DNA of 64,000 nt from Crossaster papposus (GCA_037893245.1 JBAIAA010000244.1:496001-560000), one strand, 5' to 3'. Counted from the stretch's first letter, positions 12,750 through 26,476 are shown. Program-made: numbers and translations. Notes: a model not told the origin generated them from the sequence alone.

Positions 12750-13833
12750 AAATAAACACCTGATGTCGGAACAAGCCCTCGAGTTAAATATGTAAAGGGA
12801 AAGAAGTGTGCATAAGAAATAAACACCTGATGTCGGAACAAGCCCTCGAGTTAAATATGTAAAGGGAAAGAAGTGTGCATAAGAAATATGTAAAGGGAAA
12901 GAAGTGTGCATAAGAAATATGTAAAGGGAAAGAAGTGTGCATAAGAAATATGTAAAGGGAAAGAAGTGTGCATAAGAAATAAACACCTGATGTCGGAACA
13001 AGCCCTCGAGTTAAATATGTAAAGGAAAAGAAGTGTGCATAAGAAATATGTAAAGGGAAAGAAGTGTGCATAAGAAATATGTAAAGGGAAAGAAGTGTGC
13101 ATAAGAAATAAACACCTGATGTCGGAACAAGCCCTCGAGTTAAATATGTAAAGGGAAAGAAGTGTGCATAAGAAATATGTAAAGGGAAAGAAGTGTGCAT
13201 AAGAAATATGTAAAGGGAAAGAAGTGTGCATAAGAAATATGTAAAGGGAAAGAAGTGTGCATAAGAAATATGTAAAGGGAAAGAAGTGTGCATAAGAAAT
13301 ATGTAAAGGGAAAGAAGTGTGCATAAGAAATATGTAAAGGGAAAGAAGTGTGCATAAGAAATATGTAAAGGGAAAGAAGTGTGCATAAGAAATATGTAAA
13401 GGGAAAGAAGTGTGCATAAGAAATATGTAAAGGGAAAGAAGTGTGCATAAGAAATAAACACCTGATGTCGGAACAAGCCCTCGAGTTAAATATGTAAAGG
13501 GAAAGAAGTGTGCATAAGAAATATGTAAAGGGAAAGAAGTGTGCATAAGAAATATGTAAAGGGAAAGAAGTGTGCATAAGAAATATGTAAAGGGAAAGAA
13601 GTGTGCATAAGAAATATGTAAAGGGAAAGAAGTGTGCATAAGAAATATGTAAAGGGAAAGAAGTGTGCATAAGAAATATGTAAAGGGAAAGAAGTGTGCA
13701 TAAGAAATATGTAAAGGGAAAGAAGTGTGCATCAGAAATATGTAAAGGGAAAGAAGTGTGCATAAGAAATATGTAAAGGGAAAGAAGTGTGCATAAGAAA
13801 TAAACACCTGATGTCGGAACAAGCCCTCGAGTT
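12750..13833. repeat. Higher-order repeat beta, partial copy 3
   Basis: Anchors 12774, 12841, 13001, 13130, 13476 and 13822 repeat the opening beta spacings 67, 160, 129, 346 and 346. CATCAG recurs near 13,731. The expected next 67-bp spacing is missing, so only about the first 1.1 kb of beta is present. Confidence 0.75.
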
Positions 13834-14174
13834 AAATATGTAAAGGGAAAGAAGTGTGCATAAGAAATATGTAAAGGGAAAGAAGTGTGCATAAGAAATA
13901 TGTAAAGGGAAAGAAGTGTGCATAAGAAATATGTAAAGGGAAATAAGTGTGCATAAGAAATATGTAAAGGGAAAGAAGTGTGCATAAGAAATATGTAAAG
14001 GGAAAGAAGTGTGCATAAGAAATATGTAAAGGGAAATAAGTGTGCATAAGAAATATGTAAAGGGAAAGAAGTGTGCATAAGAAATATGTAAAGGGAAAGA
14101 AGTGTGCATAAGAAATATGTAAAGGGAAAGAAGTGTGCATAAGAAATATGTAAAGGGAAAGAAGTGTGCATAAG
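13834..14174. repeat. 31-mer run between beta copy 3 and gamma copy 1
   Basis: Exactly eleven 31-mers with no 36-mer. Two of them carry GGGAAATAAG (near 13,941 and 14,034), three units apart. Confidence 0.8.
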
Positions 14175-16568
14175 AAATAAACACCTGATGTCGGAACAAG
14201 CCCTCGAGTTAAATATGTAAAGGGAAAGAAGTGTGCATAAGAAATAAACACCTGATGTCGGAACAAGCCCTCGAGTTAAATATGTAAAGGGAAAGAAGTG
14301 TGCATAAGAAATAAACACCTGATGTCGGAACAAGCCCTCGAGTTAAATATGTAAAGGGAAAGAAGTGTGCATAAGAAATATGTAAAGGGAAAGAAGTGTG
14401 CATAATAAATATGTAAAGGGAAAGAAGTGTGCATAAGAAATATGTAAAGGGAAAGAAGTGTGCATAAGAAATATGTAAAGGGAAAGAAGTGTGCATAAGA
14501 AATATGTAAAGGGAAAGAAGTGTGCATAAGAAATATGTAAAGGGAAAGAAGTGTGCATAAGAAATAAACACCTGATGTCGGAACAAGCCCTCGAGTTAAA
14601 TATGTAAAGGGAAAGAAGTGTGCATAAGAAATATGTAAAGGGAAAGAAGTGTGCATAAGAAATATGTAAAGGGAAAGAAGTGTGCATAAGAAATAAACAC
14701 CTGATGTCGGAACAAGCCCTCGAGTTAAATATGTAAAGGGAAAGAAGTGTGCATAAGAAATAAACACCTGATGTCGGAACAAGCCCTCGAGTTAAATATG
14801 TAAAGGGAAAGAAGTGTGCATAAGAAATATGTAAAGGGAAAGAAGTGTGCATTAGAAATATGTAAAGGGAAAGAAGTGTGCATAAGAAATATGTAAAGGG
14901 AAAGAAGTTTGCATAAGAAATATGTAAAGGGAAAGAAGTGTGCATAAGAAATAAACACCTGATGTCGGAACAAGCCCTCGAGTTTAATATGTAAAGGGAA
15001 AGAAGTGTGCATAAGAAATATGTAAAGGGAAAGAAGTGTGCATAAGAAATATGTAAAGGGAAAGAAGTGTGCATAAGAAATATGTAAAGGGAAAGAAGTG
15101 TGCATAAGAAATAAACACCTGATGTCGGAACAAGCCCTCGAGTTAAATATGTAAAGGGAAAGAAGTGTGCATAAGAAATATGTAAAGGGAAAGAAGTGTG
15201 CATAAGAAATAAACACCTGATGTCGGAACAAGCCCTCGAGTTAAATATGTAAAGGGAAAGAAGTGTGCATAAGAAATATGTAAAGGGAAAGAAGTGTGCA
15301 TAAGAAATATGTAAAGGGAAAGAAGTGTGCATAAGAAATATGTAAAGGGAAAGAAGTGTGCATAAGAAATAAACACCTGATGTCGGAACAAGCCCTCGAG
15401 TTAAATATGTAAAGGGAAAGAAGTGTGCATAAGAAATAAACACCTGATGTCGGAACAAGCCCTCGAGTTAAATATGTAAAGGGAAAGAAGTGTGCATAAG
15501 AAATAAACACCTGATGTCGGAACAAGCCCTCGAGTTAAATATGTAAAGGGAAAGAAGTGTGCATAAGAAATATGTAAAGGGAAAGAAGTGTGCATAAGAA
15601 ATATGTAAAGGGAAAGAAGTGTGCATAAGAAATATGTAAAGGGAAAGAAGTGTGCATAAGAAATGCGTAAAGGGAAAGAAGTGTGCATAAGAAATAAACA
15701 CCTGATGTCGGAACAAGCCCTCGAGTTAAATATGTAAAGGGAAAGAAGTGTGTATAAGAAATATGTAAAGGGAAAGAAGTGTGCATAAGAAATATGTAAA
15801 GGGAAAGAAGTGTGCATAAGAAATATGTAAAGGGAAAGAAGTGTGCATAAGAAATAAACACCTGATGTCGGAACAAGCCCTCGAGTTAAATATGTAAAGG
15901 GAAAGAAGTGTGCATAAGAAATAAACACCTGATGTTGGAACAAGCCCTCGAGTTAAATATGTAAAGGGAAAGAAGTGTGCATAAGAAATAAACACCTGAT
16001 GTCGGAACAAGCCCTCGAGTTAAATATGTAAAGGGAAAGAAGTGTGCATAAGAAATATGTAAAGGGAAAGAAGTGTGCATAAGAAATATGTAAAGGGAAA
16101 AAAGTGTGCATAAGAAATATGTAAAGGGAAAGAAGTGTGCATAAGAAATATGTAAAGGGAAAGAAGTGTGCATAAGAAATAAACACCTGATGTCGGAACA
16201 AGCCCTCGAGTTAAATATGTAAAGGGAAAGAAGTGTGCATAAGAAATATGTAAAGGGAAAGAAGTGTGCATAAGAAATAAACACCTGATGTCGGAACAAG
16301 CCCTCGAGTTAAATATGTAAAGGGAAAGAAGTGTGCATAAGAAATATGTAAAGGGAAAGAAGTGTGCATAAGAAATATGTAAAGGGAAAGAAGTGTGCAT
16401 AAGAAATATGTAAAGGGAAAGAAGTGTGCATAAGAAATAAACACCTGATGTCGGAACAAGCCCTCGAGTTAAATATGTAAAGGGAAAGAAGTGTGCATAA
16501 GAAATAAACACCTGATGTCGGAACAAGCCCTCGAGTTAAATATGTAAAGGGAAAGAAGTGTGCATAAG

Positions 16569-19150
16569 AAATAAACACCTGATGTCGGAACAAGCCCTCG
16601 AGTTAAATATGTAAAGGGAAAGAAGTGTGCATAAGAAATATGTAAAGGGAAAGAAGTGTGCATAAGAAATATGTAAAGGGAAAGAAGTGTGCATAAGAAA
16701 TATGTAAAGGGAAAGAAGTGTGCATAAGAAATATGTAAAGAGAAAGAAGTGTGCATAAGAAATAAACACCTGATGTCGGAACAAGCCCTCGAGTTAAATA
16801 TGTAAAGGGAAAGAAGTGTGCATAAGAAATATGTAAAGTGAAAGAAGTGTGCATAAGAAATATGTAAAGGGAAAGAAGTGTGCATAAGAAATATGTAAAG
16901 GGAAAGAAGTGTGCATAAGAAATATGTAAAGGGAAAGAAGTGTGCATAAGAAATAAACACCTGATGTCGGAACAAGCCCTCGAGTTAAATATGTAAAGGG
17001 AAAGAAGTGTGTATAAGAAATATGTAAAGGGAAAAAAGTGTGCATAAGAAATATGTAAAGGGAAAGAAGTGTGCATAAGAAATATGTAAAGGGAAAGAAG
17101 TGTGCATAAGAAATAAACACCTGATGTCGGAACAAGCCCTCGAGTTAAATATGTAAAGGGAAAGAAGTGTGCATCAGAAATAAACACCTGATGTTGGAAC
17201 AAGCCCTCGAGTTAAATATGTAAAGGGAAAGAAGTGTGCATAAGAAATAAACACCTGATGTCGGAACAAGCCCTCGAGTTAAATATGTAAAGGGAAAGAA
17301 GTGTGCATAAGAAATATGTAAAGGGAAAGAAGTGTGCATAAGAAATATGTAAAGGGAAAGAAGTGTGCATAAGAAATATGTAAAGGGAAAGAAGTGTGCA
17401 TAAGAAATATGTAAAGGGAAAGAATTGTGCATAAGAAATATGTAAAGGGAAAGAAGTGTGCATAAGAAATATGTAAAGGGAAAGAATTGTGCATAAGAAA
17501 TATGTAAAGGGAAAGAAGTGTGCATAAGAAATATGTAAAGGGAAAGAAGTGTGCATTAGAAATATGTAAAGGGAAAGACGTGTGCATAAGAAATATGTAA
17601 AGGGAAAGAAGTGTGCATAAGAAATATGTAAAGGGAAAGAAGTGTGCATAAGAAATATGTAAAGGGAAAGAAGTGTGCATAAGAAATATGTAAAGGGAAA
17701 GAAGTGTGAATAAGAAATATGTAAAGGGAAAGAAGTGTGCATAAGGAATATGTAAAGGGAAAGAAGTGTGCATAAGAAATATGTAAAGGGAAAGAAGTGT
17801 GCATAAGAAATATGTAAAGGGAAAGAAGTGTGCATAAGAAATATGTAAAGGGAAAGAAGTGTGCATAAGAAATATGTAAAGGGAAAGAAGTGTGCATAAG
17901 AAATATGTAAAGGGAAAGAAGTGTGCATAAGAAATAAACACCTGATGTCGGAACAAGCCCTCGAGTTAAATATTTAAAGGGAAAGAAGTGTGCATAAGAA
18001 ATAAACACCTGATGTCGGAACAAGCCCTCGAGTTAAATATGTAAAGGGAAAGAAGTGTGCATAAGAAATATGTAAAGGGAAAGAAGTGTGCATAAGAAAT
18101 ATGTAAAGGGAAAGAAGTGTGCATAAGAAATATGTAAAGGGAAAGAAGTGTGCATAAGAAATATGTAAAGGGAAAGAAGTGTGCATAAGAAATATGTAAA
18201 GGGAAAGAAGTGTGCATAAGAAATATGTAAAGGGAAAGAAGTGTGCATAATAAATATGTAAAGGGAAAGAAGTGTGCATAAGAAATATGTAAAGGGAAAG
18301 AAGTGTGCATAAGAAATATGTAAAGGGAAAGAAGTGTGCATAAGAAATATGTAAAGGGAAAGAAGTGTGCATAAGAAATAGGTAAAGGGAAAGAAGTGTG
18401 CATAAGAAAAAAAACACCTGATGTCGGAACAAGCCCTCGAGTTAAATATGTAAAGGGAAAGAAGTGTGCATAAGAAATATGTAAAGGGAAAGAAGTGTGC
18501 ATAAGAAATAAACACCTGATGTCGGAACAAGCCCTCGAGTTAAATATGTAAAGGGAAAGAAGTGTGCATAAGAAATAAACACCTGATGTCGGAACAAGCC
18601 CTCGAGTTAAATATGTAAAGGGAAAGAAGTGTGCATAAGAAATATGTAAAGGGAAAGAAGTGTGCATAAGAAATATGTAAAGGGAAAGAAGTGTGCATAA
18701 GAAATATGTAAAGGGAAAGAAGTGTGCATAAGAAATATGTAAAGGGAAAAAAGTGTGCATAAGAAATATGTAAAGGGAAAGAAGTGTGCATAAGAAATAT
18801 GTAAAGGGAAAGAAGTGTGCATAAGAAATAAACACCTGATGTCGGAACAAGCCCTCGAGTTAAATATGTAAAGGGAAAGAAGTGTGCATAAGAAATATGT
18901 AAAGGGAAAGAAGTGTGCATCAGAAATAAACACCTGATGTCGGAACAAGCCCTCGAGTTAAATATGTAAAGGGAAAGAAGTGTGCATAAGAAATATGTAA
19001 AGGGAAAGAAGTGTGCATAAGAAATATGTAAAGGGAAAGAAGTGTGCATAAGAAATATGTAAAGGGAAAGAAGTGTGCATAAGAAATAAACACCTGATGT
19101 CGGAACAAGCCCTCGAGTTAAATATGTAAAGGGAAAGAAGTGTGCATAAG
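16569..19150. repeat. Higher-order repeat delta, copy 1 (2,582 bp)
   Basis: Anchors are 16593, 16784, 16975, 17135, 17202, 17269, 17956, 18023, 18432, 18530, 18597, 18850, 18948 and 19108. The opening spacings 191, 191, 160, 67, 67, 687, 67 recur in copy 2. Markers are GATGTTGG (T at 17,195), a run of 21 31-mers after anchor 17269, and an A-rich 36-mer start (AAAAAAAACACC) before anchor 18432. Confidence 0.88.
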
Positions 19151-21500
19151 AAATAAACACCTGATGTCGGAACAAGCCCTCGAGTTAAATATGTAAAGGG
19201 AAAGAAGTGTGCATAAGAAATATGTAAAGGGAAAGAAGTGTGCATAAGAAATATGTAAAGGGAAAGAAGTGTGCATAAGAAATATGTAAAGGGAAAGAAG
19301 TGTGCATAAGAAATATGTAAAGAGAAAGAAGTGTGCATAAGAAATAAACACCTGATGTCAGAACAAGCCCTCGAGTTAAATATGTAAAGGGAAAGAAGTG
19401 TGCATAAGAAATATGTAAAGGGAAAGAAGTGTGCATAAGAAATATGTAAAGGGAAAGAAGTGTGCATAAGAAATATGTAAAGGGAAAGAAGTGTGCATAA
19501 GAAATATGTAAAGGGAAAGAAGTGTGCATAAGAAATAAACACCTGATGTCGGAACAAGCCCTCGAGTTAAATATGTAAAGGGAAAGAAGTGTGTATAAGA
19601 AATATGTAAAGGGAAAAAAGTGTGCATAAGAAATATGTAAAGGGAAAGAAGTGTGCATAAGAAATATGTAAAGGGAAAGAAGTGTGCATAAGAAATAAAC
19701 ACCTGATGTCGGAACAAGCCCTCGAGTTAAATATGTAAAGGGAAAGAAGTGTGCATCAGAAATAAACACCTGATGTTGGAACAAGCCCTCGAGTTAAATA
19801 TGTAAAGGGAAAGAAGTGTGCATAAGAAATAAACACCTGATGTCGGAACAAGCCCTCGAGTTAAATATGTAAAGGGAAAGAAGTGTGCATAAGAAATATG
19901 TAAAGGGAAAGAAGTGTGCATAAGAAATATGTAAAGGGAAAGAAGTGTGCATAAGAAATATGTAAAGGGAAAGAAGTGTGCATAAGAAATATGTAAAGGG
20001 AAAGAAGTGTGCATAAGAAATATGTAAAGGGAAAGAAGTGTGCATAAGAAATATGTAAAGGGAAAGAATTGTGCATAAGAAATATGTAAAGGGAAAGAAG
20101 TGTGCATAAGAAATATGTAAAGGGAAAGAAGTGTGCATTAGAAATATGTAAAGGGAAAGACGTGTGCATAAGAAATATGTAAAGGGAAAGAAGTGTGCAT
20201 AAGAAATATGTAAAGGGAAAGAAGTGTGCATAAGAAATATGTAAAGGGAAAGAAGTGTGCATAAGAAATATGTAAAGGGAAAGAAGTGTGAATAAGAAAT
20301 ATGTAAAGGGAAAGAAGTGTGCATAAGGAATATGTAAAGGGAAAGAAGTGTGCATAAGAAATATGTAAAGGGAAAGAAGTGTGCATAAGAAATATGTAAA
20401 GGGAAAGAAGTGTGCATAAGAAATATGTAAAGGGAAAGAAGTGTGCATAAGAAATATGTAAAGGGAAAGAAGTGTGCATAAGAAATATGTAAAGGGAAAG
20501 AAGTGTGCATAAGAAATAAACACCTGATGTCGGAACAAGCCCTCGAGTTAAATATGTAAAGGGAAAGAAGTGTGCATAAGAAATAAACACCTGATGTCGG
20601 AACAAGCCCTCGAGTTAAATATGTAAAGGGAAAGAAGTGTGCATAAGAAATATGTAAAGGGAAAGAAGTGTGCATAAGAAATATGTAAAGGGAAAGAAGT
20701 GTGCATAAGAAATATGTAAAGGGAAAGAAGTGTGCATAAGAAATATGTAAAGGGAAAGAAGTGTGCATAAGAAATATGTAAAGGGAAAGAAGTGTGCATA
20801 AGAAATATGTAAAGGGAAAGAAGTGTGCATAAGAAATATGTAAAGGGAAAGAAGTGTGCATAAGAAATATGTAAAGGGAAAGAAGTGTGCATAAGAAATA
20901 TCTAAAGGGAAAGAAGTGTGCATAAGAAATATGTAAAGGGAAAGAAGTGTGCATAAGAAATATGTAAAGGGAAAGAAGTGTGCATAAGAAAAAAAACACC
21001 TGATGTCGGAACAAGCCCTCGAGTTAAATATGTAAAGGGAAAGAAGTGTGCATAAGAAATATGTAAAGGGAAAGAAGTGTGCATAAGAAATATGTAAAGG
21101 GAAAGAAGTGTGCATAAGAAATATGTAAAGTGAAAGAAGTGTGCATAAGAAATATGTAAAGGGAAAGAAGTGTGCATAAGAAATATTTAAAGGGAAAGAA
21201 GTGTGCATAAGAAATATGTAAAGGGAAAGAAGTGTGCATAAGAAATAAACACCTGATGTCGGAACAAGCCCTCGAGTTAAATATGTAAAGGGAAAGAAGT
21301 GTGCATAAGAAATAAACACCTGATGTCGGAACAAGCCCTCGAGTTAAATATGTAAAGGGAAAGAAGTGTGCATAAGAAATATGTAAAGGGAAAGAAGTGT
21401 GCATAAGAAATATGTAAAGGGAAAGAAGTGTGCATAAGAAATATGTAAAGGGAAAGAAGTGTGCATAAGAAATATGTAAAGGGAAAGAAGTGTGCATAAG
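19151..21500. repeat. Higher-order repeat delta, copy 2 (2,350 bp)
   Basis: Anchors are 19175, 19366, 19557, 19717, 19784, 19851, 20538, 20605, 21014, 21267 and 21334, with 21525 opening copy 3. The first nine lie 2,582 bp after copy 1. GATGTTGG (T at 19,777) and the A-rich 36-mer start before anchor 21014 are shared. The element at anchor 19366 reads GATGTCAGAAC, which also removes its CpG. Confidence 0.88.
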
Positions 21501-22842
21501 AAATAAACACCTGATGTCGGAACAAGCCCTCGAGTTAAATATGTAAAGGGAAAGAAGTGTGCATAAGAAATATGTAAAGGGAAAGAAGTGTGCATAAGAA
21601 ATATGTAAAGGGAAAGAAGTGTGCATAAGAAATATGTAAAGGGAAAGAAGTGTGCATAAGAAATATGTAAAGGGAAAGAAGTGTGCATAAGAAATAAACA
21701 CCTGATGTCGGAACAAGCCCTCGAGTTAAATATGTAAAGGGAAAGAAGTGTGCATAAGAAATATGTAAAGGGAAAGAAGTGTGCATAAGAAATATGTAAA
21801 GGGAAAGAAGTGTGCATAAGAAATATGTAAAGGGAAAGAAGTGTGCATAAGAAATATGTAAAGGGAAAGAAGTGTGCATAAGAAATAAACACCTGATGTC
21901 GGAACAAGCCCTCGAGTTAAATATGTAAAGGGAAAGAAGTGTGTATACGAAATATGTAAAGGGAAAGAAGTGTGCATAAGAAATATGTAAAGGGAAAGAA
22001 GTGTGCATAAGAAATATGTAAAGGGAAAGAGGTGTGCATAAGAAATAAACACCTGATGTCGGAACAAGCCCTCGAGTTAAATATGTAAAGGGAAAGAAGT
22101 GTGCATAAGAAATAAACACCTGATGTTGGAACAAGCCCTCGAGTTAAATATGTAAAGGGAAAGAAGTGTGCATAAGAAATAAACACCTGATGTCGGAACA
22201 AGCCCTCGAGTTAAATATGTAAAGGGAAAGAAGTGTGCATAAGAAATATGTAAAGGGAAAGAAGTGTGCATAAGAAATATGTAAAGGGAAAGAAGTGTGC
22301 ATAAGAAATATGTAAAGGGAAAGAAGTGTGCATAAGAAATATGTAAAGGGAAAGAAGTGTGCATCAGAAATATGTAAAGGGAAAGAAGTGTGCATAAGAA
22401 ATATGTAAAGGGAAAGAAGTGTGCATAAGAAATATGTAAAGGGAAAGAAGTGTGCATAAGAAATATGTAAAGGGAAAGAAGTGTGCATTAGAAATATGTA
22501 AAGGGAAAGAAGTGTGCATAAGAAATATGTAAAGGGAAAGAAGTGTGCATAAGAAATATGTAAAGGGAAAGAAGTGTGCATAAGAAATATGTAAAGGGAA
22601 AGAAGTGTGCATAAGAAATATGTAAAGTGAAAGAAGTGTGCATAAGAAATATGTAAAGGGAAAGAAGTGTGCATAAGAAATATGTAAAGGGAAAGAAGTG
22701 TGCATAGAAAATATGTAAAGGGAAAAAAGTGTGCATAAGAAATAAACACCTGATGTCGGAACAAGCCCTCGAGTTAAATATGTAAAGGGAAAGAAGTGTG
22801 CATAAGAAATAAACACCTGATGTCGGAACAAGCCCTCGAGTT
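21501..22842. repeat. Higher-order repeat delta, partial copy 3
   Basis: Anchors are 21525, 21716, 21907, 22067, 22134, 22201, 22764 and 22831. They follow delta spacing with four 31-mers (124 bp) missing from the long run after 22201. GATGTTGG is present (T at 22,127). Confidence 0.83.
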
Positions 22843-24045
22843 AAATATGTAAAGGGAAAGAAGTGTGCATAAGAAATATGTAAAGGGAAAGAAGTGTGCA
22901 TACGAAATATGTAAAGGGAAAGAAGTGTGCATAAGAAATATCTAAAGGGAAAGAAGTGTGCATAAGAAATATGTAAAGGGAAAGAAGTGTGCATAAGAAA
23001 TATGTAAAGGGAAAGAAGTGTGCATAAGAAATATGTAAAGGGAAAGAAGTGTGCATAAGAAATATGTAAAGGGAAAGAAGTGTGCATAAGAAATATGTAA
23101 AGGGAAAGAAGTGTGCATAAGAAATATGTAAAGGGAAAGAAGTGTGCATAAGAAATAAACACCTGATGTCGGAACAAGCCCTCGAGTTAAATATGTAAAG
23201 GGAAAGAAGTGTGCATAAGAAATAAACACCTGATGTCGGAACAAGCCCTCGAGTTAAATATGTAAAGGGAAAGAAGTGTGCATAAGAAATATGTAAAGGG
23301 AAAGAAGTGTGCATAAGAAATATGTAAAGGGAAAGAAGTGTGCATAAAAAATATGTAAAGGGAAGGAAGTGTGCATAAGAAATAAACACCTTATGTCGGA
23401 ACAAGCCCTCGAGTTAAATATGTAAAGGGAAAGAAGTGTGCATAAGAAATATACACCTGATGTCGGAACAAGCCCTCGAGTTAAATATGTAAAGGGAAAG
23501 AAGTGTGCATAAGAAATATGTAAAGGGAAAGAAGTGTGCATAAGAAATATGTAAAGGGAAAGAAGTGTGCATAAGAAATATGTAAAGGGAAAGAAGTGTG
23601 CATAAGAAATATGTAAAGGTAAAGAAGTGTGCATAAGAAATAAACACCTGATGTCGGAACAAGCCCTCGAGTTAAATATGTAAAGGGAAAGAAGTGTGCA
23701 TAAGAAAAATGTAAAGGGAAAGAAGTGTGCATAAGAAATATGTAAAGGGAAAGAAGTGTGCATAAGAAATATGTAAAGGGAAAGAAGTGTGCATAAGAAA
23801 TATGTAAAGGGAAAGAAGTGTGCATAAGAAATATGTAAAGGGAAAGAAGTGTGCATAAGAAATATGTAAAGGGAAAGAAGTGTGCATAAGAAATATGTAA
23901 AGGAAAAGAAGTGTGCATAAGAAATATGTAAAGGGAAAGAAGTGTGCATAAGAAATATGTAAAGGGAAAGAAGTGTGCATAAGAAATATGTAAAGGGAAA
24001 GAAGTGTGCATAAGAAATATGTAAAGGGAAAGAAGTGTGCATAAG
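22843..24045. repeat. Type-A array segment after delta copy 3
   Basis: Anchors are 23177, 23244, 23404, 23471 and 23662. The element at 23404 reads CACCTTATG, and the one at 23471 reads ATACACCTG at its start. A unit with GAAAAATG occurs near 23,705. No clear higher-order partner was seen for the segment as a whole. Confidence 0.8.
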
Positions 24046-25072
24046 AAATAAACACCTGATGTCGGAACAAGCCCTCGAGTTAAATATGTAAAGGGAAAGA
24101 AGTGTGCATAAGAAATATGTAAAGGGAAAGAAGTGTGCATAAGAAATAAACACCTGATGTCGGAACAAGCCCTCGAGTTAAATATGTAAAGGGAAAGAAG
24201 TGTGCATAAGAAATATGTAAAGGGAAAGAAGTGTGCATAAGAAATATGTAAAGGGAATGAAGTGTGCATAAGAAATAAACACCTGATGTCGGAACAAGCC
24301 CTCGAGTTAAATATGTAAATGGAAAGAAGTGTGCATAAGAAATATGTAAAGGGAAAGAAGTGTGCATAAGAAATATGTAAAGGGAAAGAAGTGTGCATAA
24401 GAAATATGTAAAGGGAAAGAAGTGTGCATAAGAAATAAACACCTGATGTCGGAACAAGCCCTCGAGTTAAATATGTAAAGAGAAAGAAGTGTGCATAAGA
24501 AATATGTAAAGGGAAAGAAGTGTGCATAAGAAATATGTAAAGGGAAAGAAGTGTGCATAAGAAATATGTAAAGGGAAAGAAGTGTGCATAAGAAATATGT
24601 AAAGGGAAAGAAGTGTGCATAAGAAATATGTAAAGGGAAAGAAGTGTGCATAAGAAATATGTAAAGGGAAAGAAGTGTGCATAAGAAATATGTAAAGGGA
24701 AAGAAGTGTGCATAAGAAATATGTAAAGGGAAAGAAGTGTGCATAAGAAATATGTAAAGGGAAAGAAGTGTGCATAAGAAATAAACACCTGATGTCGGAA
24801 CAAGCCCTCGAGTTAAATATGTAAAGGGAAAGAAGTGTGCATAAGAAATATGTAAAGGGAAAGAAGTGTGCATAAGAAATAAACACCTGATGTCGGAACA
24901 AGCCCTCGAGTTAAATATGTAAAGGGAAAGAAGTGTGCATAAGAAATATGTAAAGGGAAAGAAGTGTGCATAAGAAATATGTAAAGGGAAAGAAGTGTGC
25001 ATAAGAAATATGTAAAGGGAAAGAAGTGTGCATAAGAAATAAACACCTGATGTCGGAACAAGCCCTCGAGTT
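24046..25072. repeat. Higher-order repeat epsilon, copy 1
   Basis: Anchors are 24070, 24168, 24297, 24457, 24803, 24901 and 25061. Markers GGGAATGAAG (24,253-24,262), GTAAATGG (from 24,315) and TAAAGAGAAAG (from 24,476) are all found again in copy 2. Confidence 0.85.
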
Positions 25073-25511
25073 AAATATGTAAAGGGAAAGAAGTGTGCAT
25101 AAGAAATATGTAAAGGGAAAGAAGTGTGCATAAGAAATAAACACCTGATGTCGGAACAAGCCCTCGAGTTAAATATGTAAAGGGAAAGAAGTGTGCATAA
25201 GAAATATGTAAAGGGAAAGAAGTGTGCATAAGAAATATGTAAAGGGAAAGAAGTGTGCATAAGAAATATGTAAAGGGAAATAAGTGTGCATAAGAAATAT
25301 GTAAAGGGAAAGAAGTGTGCATAAGAAATATGTAAAGGGAAAGAAGTGTGCATAAGAAATATGTAAAGGGAAAGAAGTGTGCATAAGAAATATGTAAAGG
25401 GAAAGAAGTGTGCATAAGAAATATGTAAAGGGAAAGAAGTGTGCATAAGAAATATGTAAAGGGAAAGAAGTGTGCATAAGAAATATGTAAAGGGAAAGAA
25501 GTGTGCATAAG
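25073..25511. repeat. Spacer between the epsilon copies
   Basis: Contains type-A anchor 25159 and a run of eleven 31-mers to the next anchor. GGGAAATAAG occurs near 25,275. Confidence 0.8.
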
Positions 25512-26476
25512 AAATAAACACCTGATGTCGGAACAAGCCCTCGAGTTAAATATGTAAAGGGAAAGAAGTGTGCATAAGAAATATGTAAAGGGAAAGAAGT
25601 GTGCATAAGAAATAAACACCTGATGTCGGAACAAGCCCTCGAGTTAAATATGTAAAGGGAAAGAAGTGTGCATAAGAAATATGTAAAGGGAAAGAAGTGT
25701 GCATAAGAAATATGTAAAGGGAATGAAGTGTGCATAAGAAATAAACACCTGATGTCGGAACAAGCCCTCGAGTTAAATATGTAAATGGAAAGAAGTGTGC
25801 ATAAGAAATATGTAAAGGGAAAGAAGTGTGCATAAGAAATATGTAAAGGGAAAGAAGTGTGCATAAGAAATAAACACCTGATGTCGGAACAAGCCCTCGA
25901 GTTAAATATGTAAAGAGAAAGAAGTGTGCATAAGAAATATGTAAAGGGAAAGAAGTGTGCATAAGAAATATGTAAAGGGAAAGAAGTGTGCATAAGAAAT
26001 ATGTAAAGGGAAAGAAGTGTGCATAAGAAATATGTAAAGGGAAAGAAGTGTGCATAAGAAATATGTAAAGGGAAAGAAGTGTGCATAAGAAATATGTAAA
26101 GGGAAAGAAGTGTGCATAAGAAATATGTAAAGGGAAAGAAGTGTGCATAAGAAATATGTAAAGGGAAAGAAGTGTGCATAAGAAATATGTAAAGGGAAAG
26201 AAGTGTGCATAAGAAATAAACACCTGATGTCGGAACAAGCCCTCGAGTTAAATATGTAAAGGGAAAGAAGTGTGCATAAGAAATATGTAAAGGGAAAGAA
26301 GTGTGCATAAGAAATAAACACCTGATGTCGGAACAAGCCCTCGAGTTAAATATGTAAAGGGAAAGAAGTGTGCATAAGAAATATGTAAAGGGAAAGAAGT
26401 GTGCATAAGAAATATGTAAAGGGAAAAAATTGTGCATAAGAAATAAACACCTGATGTCGGAACAAGCCCTCGAGTT
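25512..26476. repeat. Higher-order repeat epsilon, copy 2
   Basis: Anchors are 25536, 25634, 25763, 25892, 26238, 26336 and 26465. The offset from copy 1 is 1,466 bp for the first three, then 1,435 and finally 1,404 after losing one 31-mer twice. The three private markers recur at the matching places (from 25,719, 25,781 and 25,911). Confidence 0.85.

Larger units (their letters stand above)
14175..21536. repeat. Higher-order repeat gamma, copy 1 (about 7.3 kb)
   Basis: Early anchors are 14199, 14266, 14333, 14586, 14715, 14782, 14973, 15133, 15231, 15391, 15458, 15525, 15716, 15876, 15943, 16010, 16201, 16299, 16459 and 16526. The later part is covered by delta copies 1 and 2. Private markers include CATTAG near 14,851, GTTTGCATAAG near 14,908, a 36-mer ending CGAGTTTAAT near 14,981 and ATGCGTAAAG near 15,664. 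All recur about 15,158 bp downstream in gamma copy 2. Confidence 0.9.
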
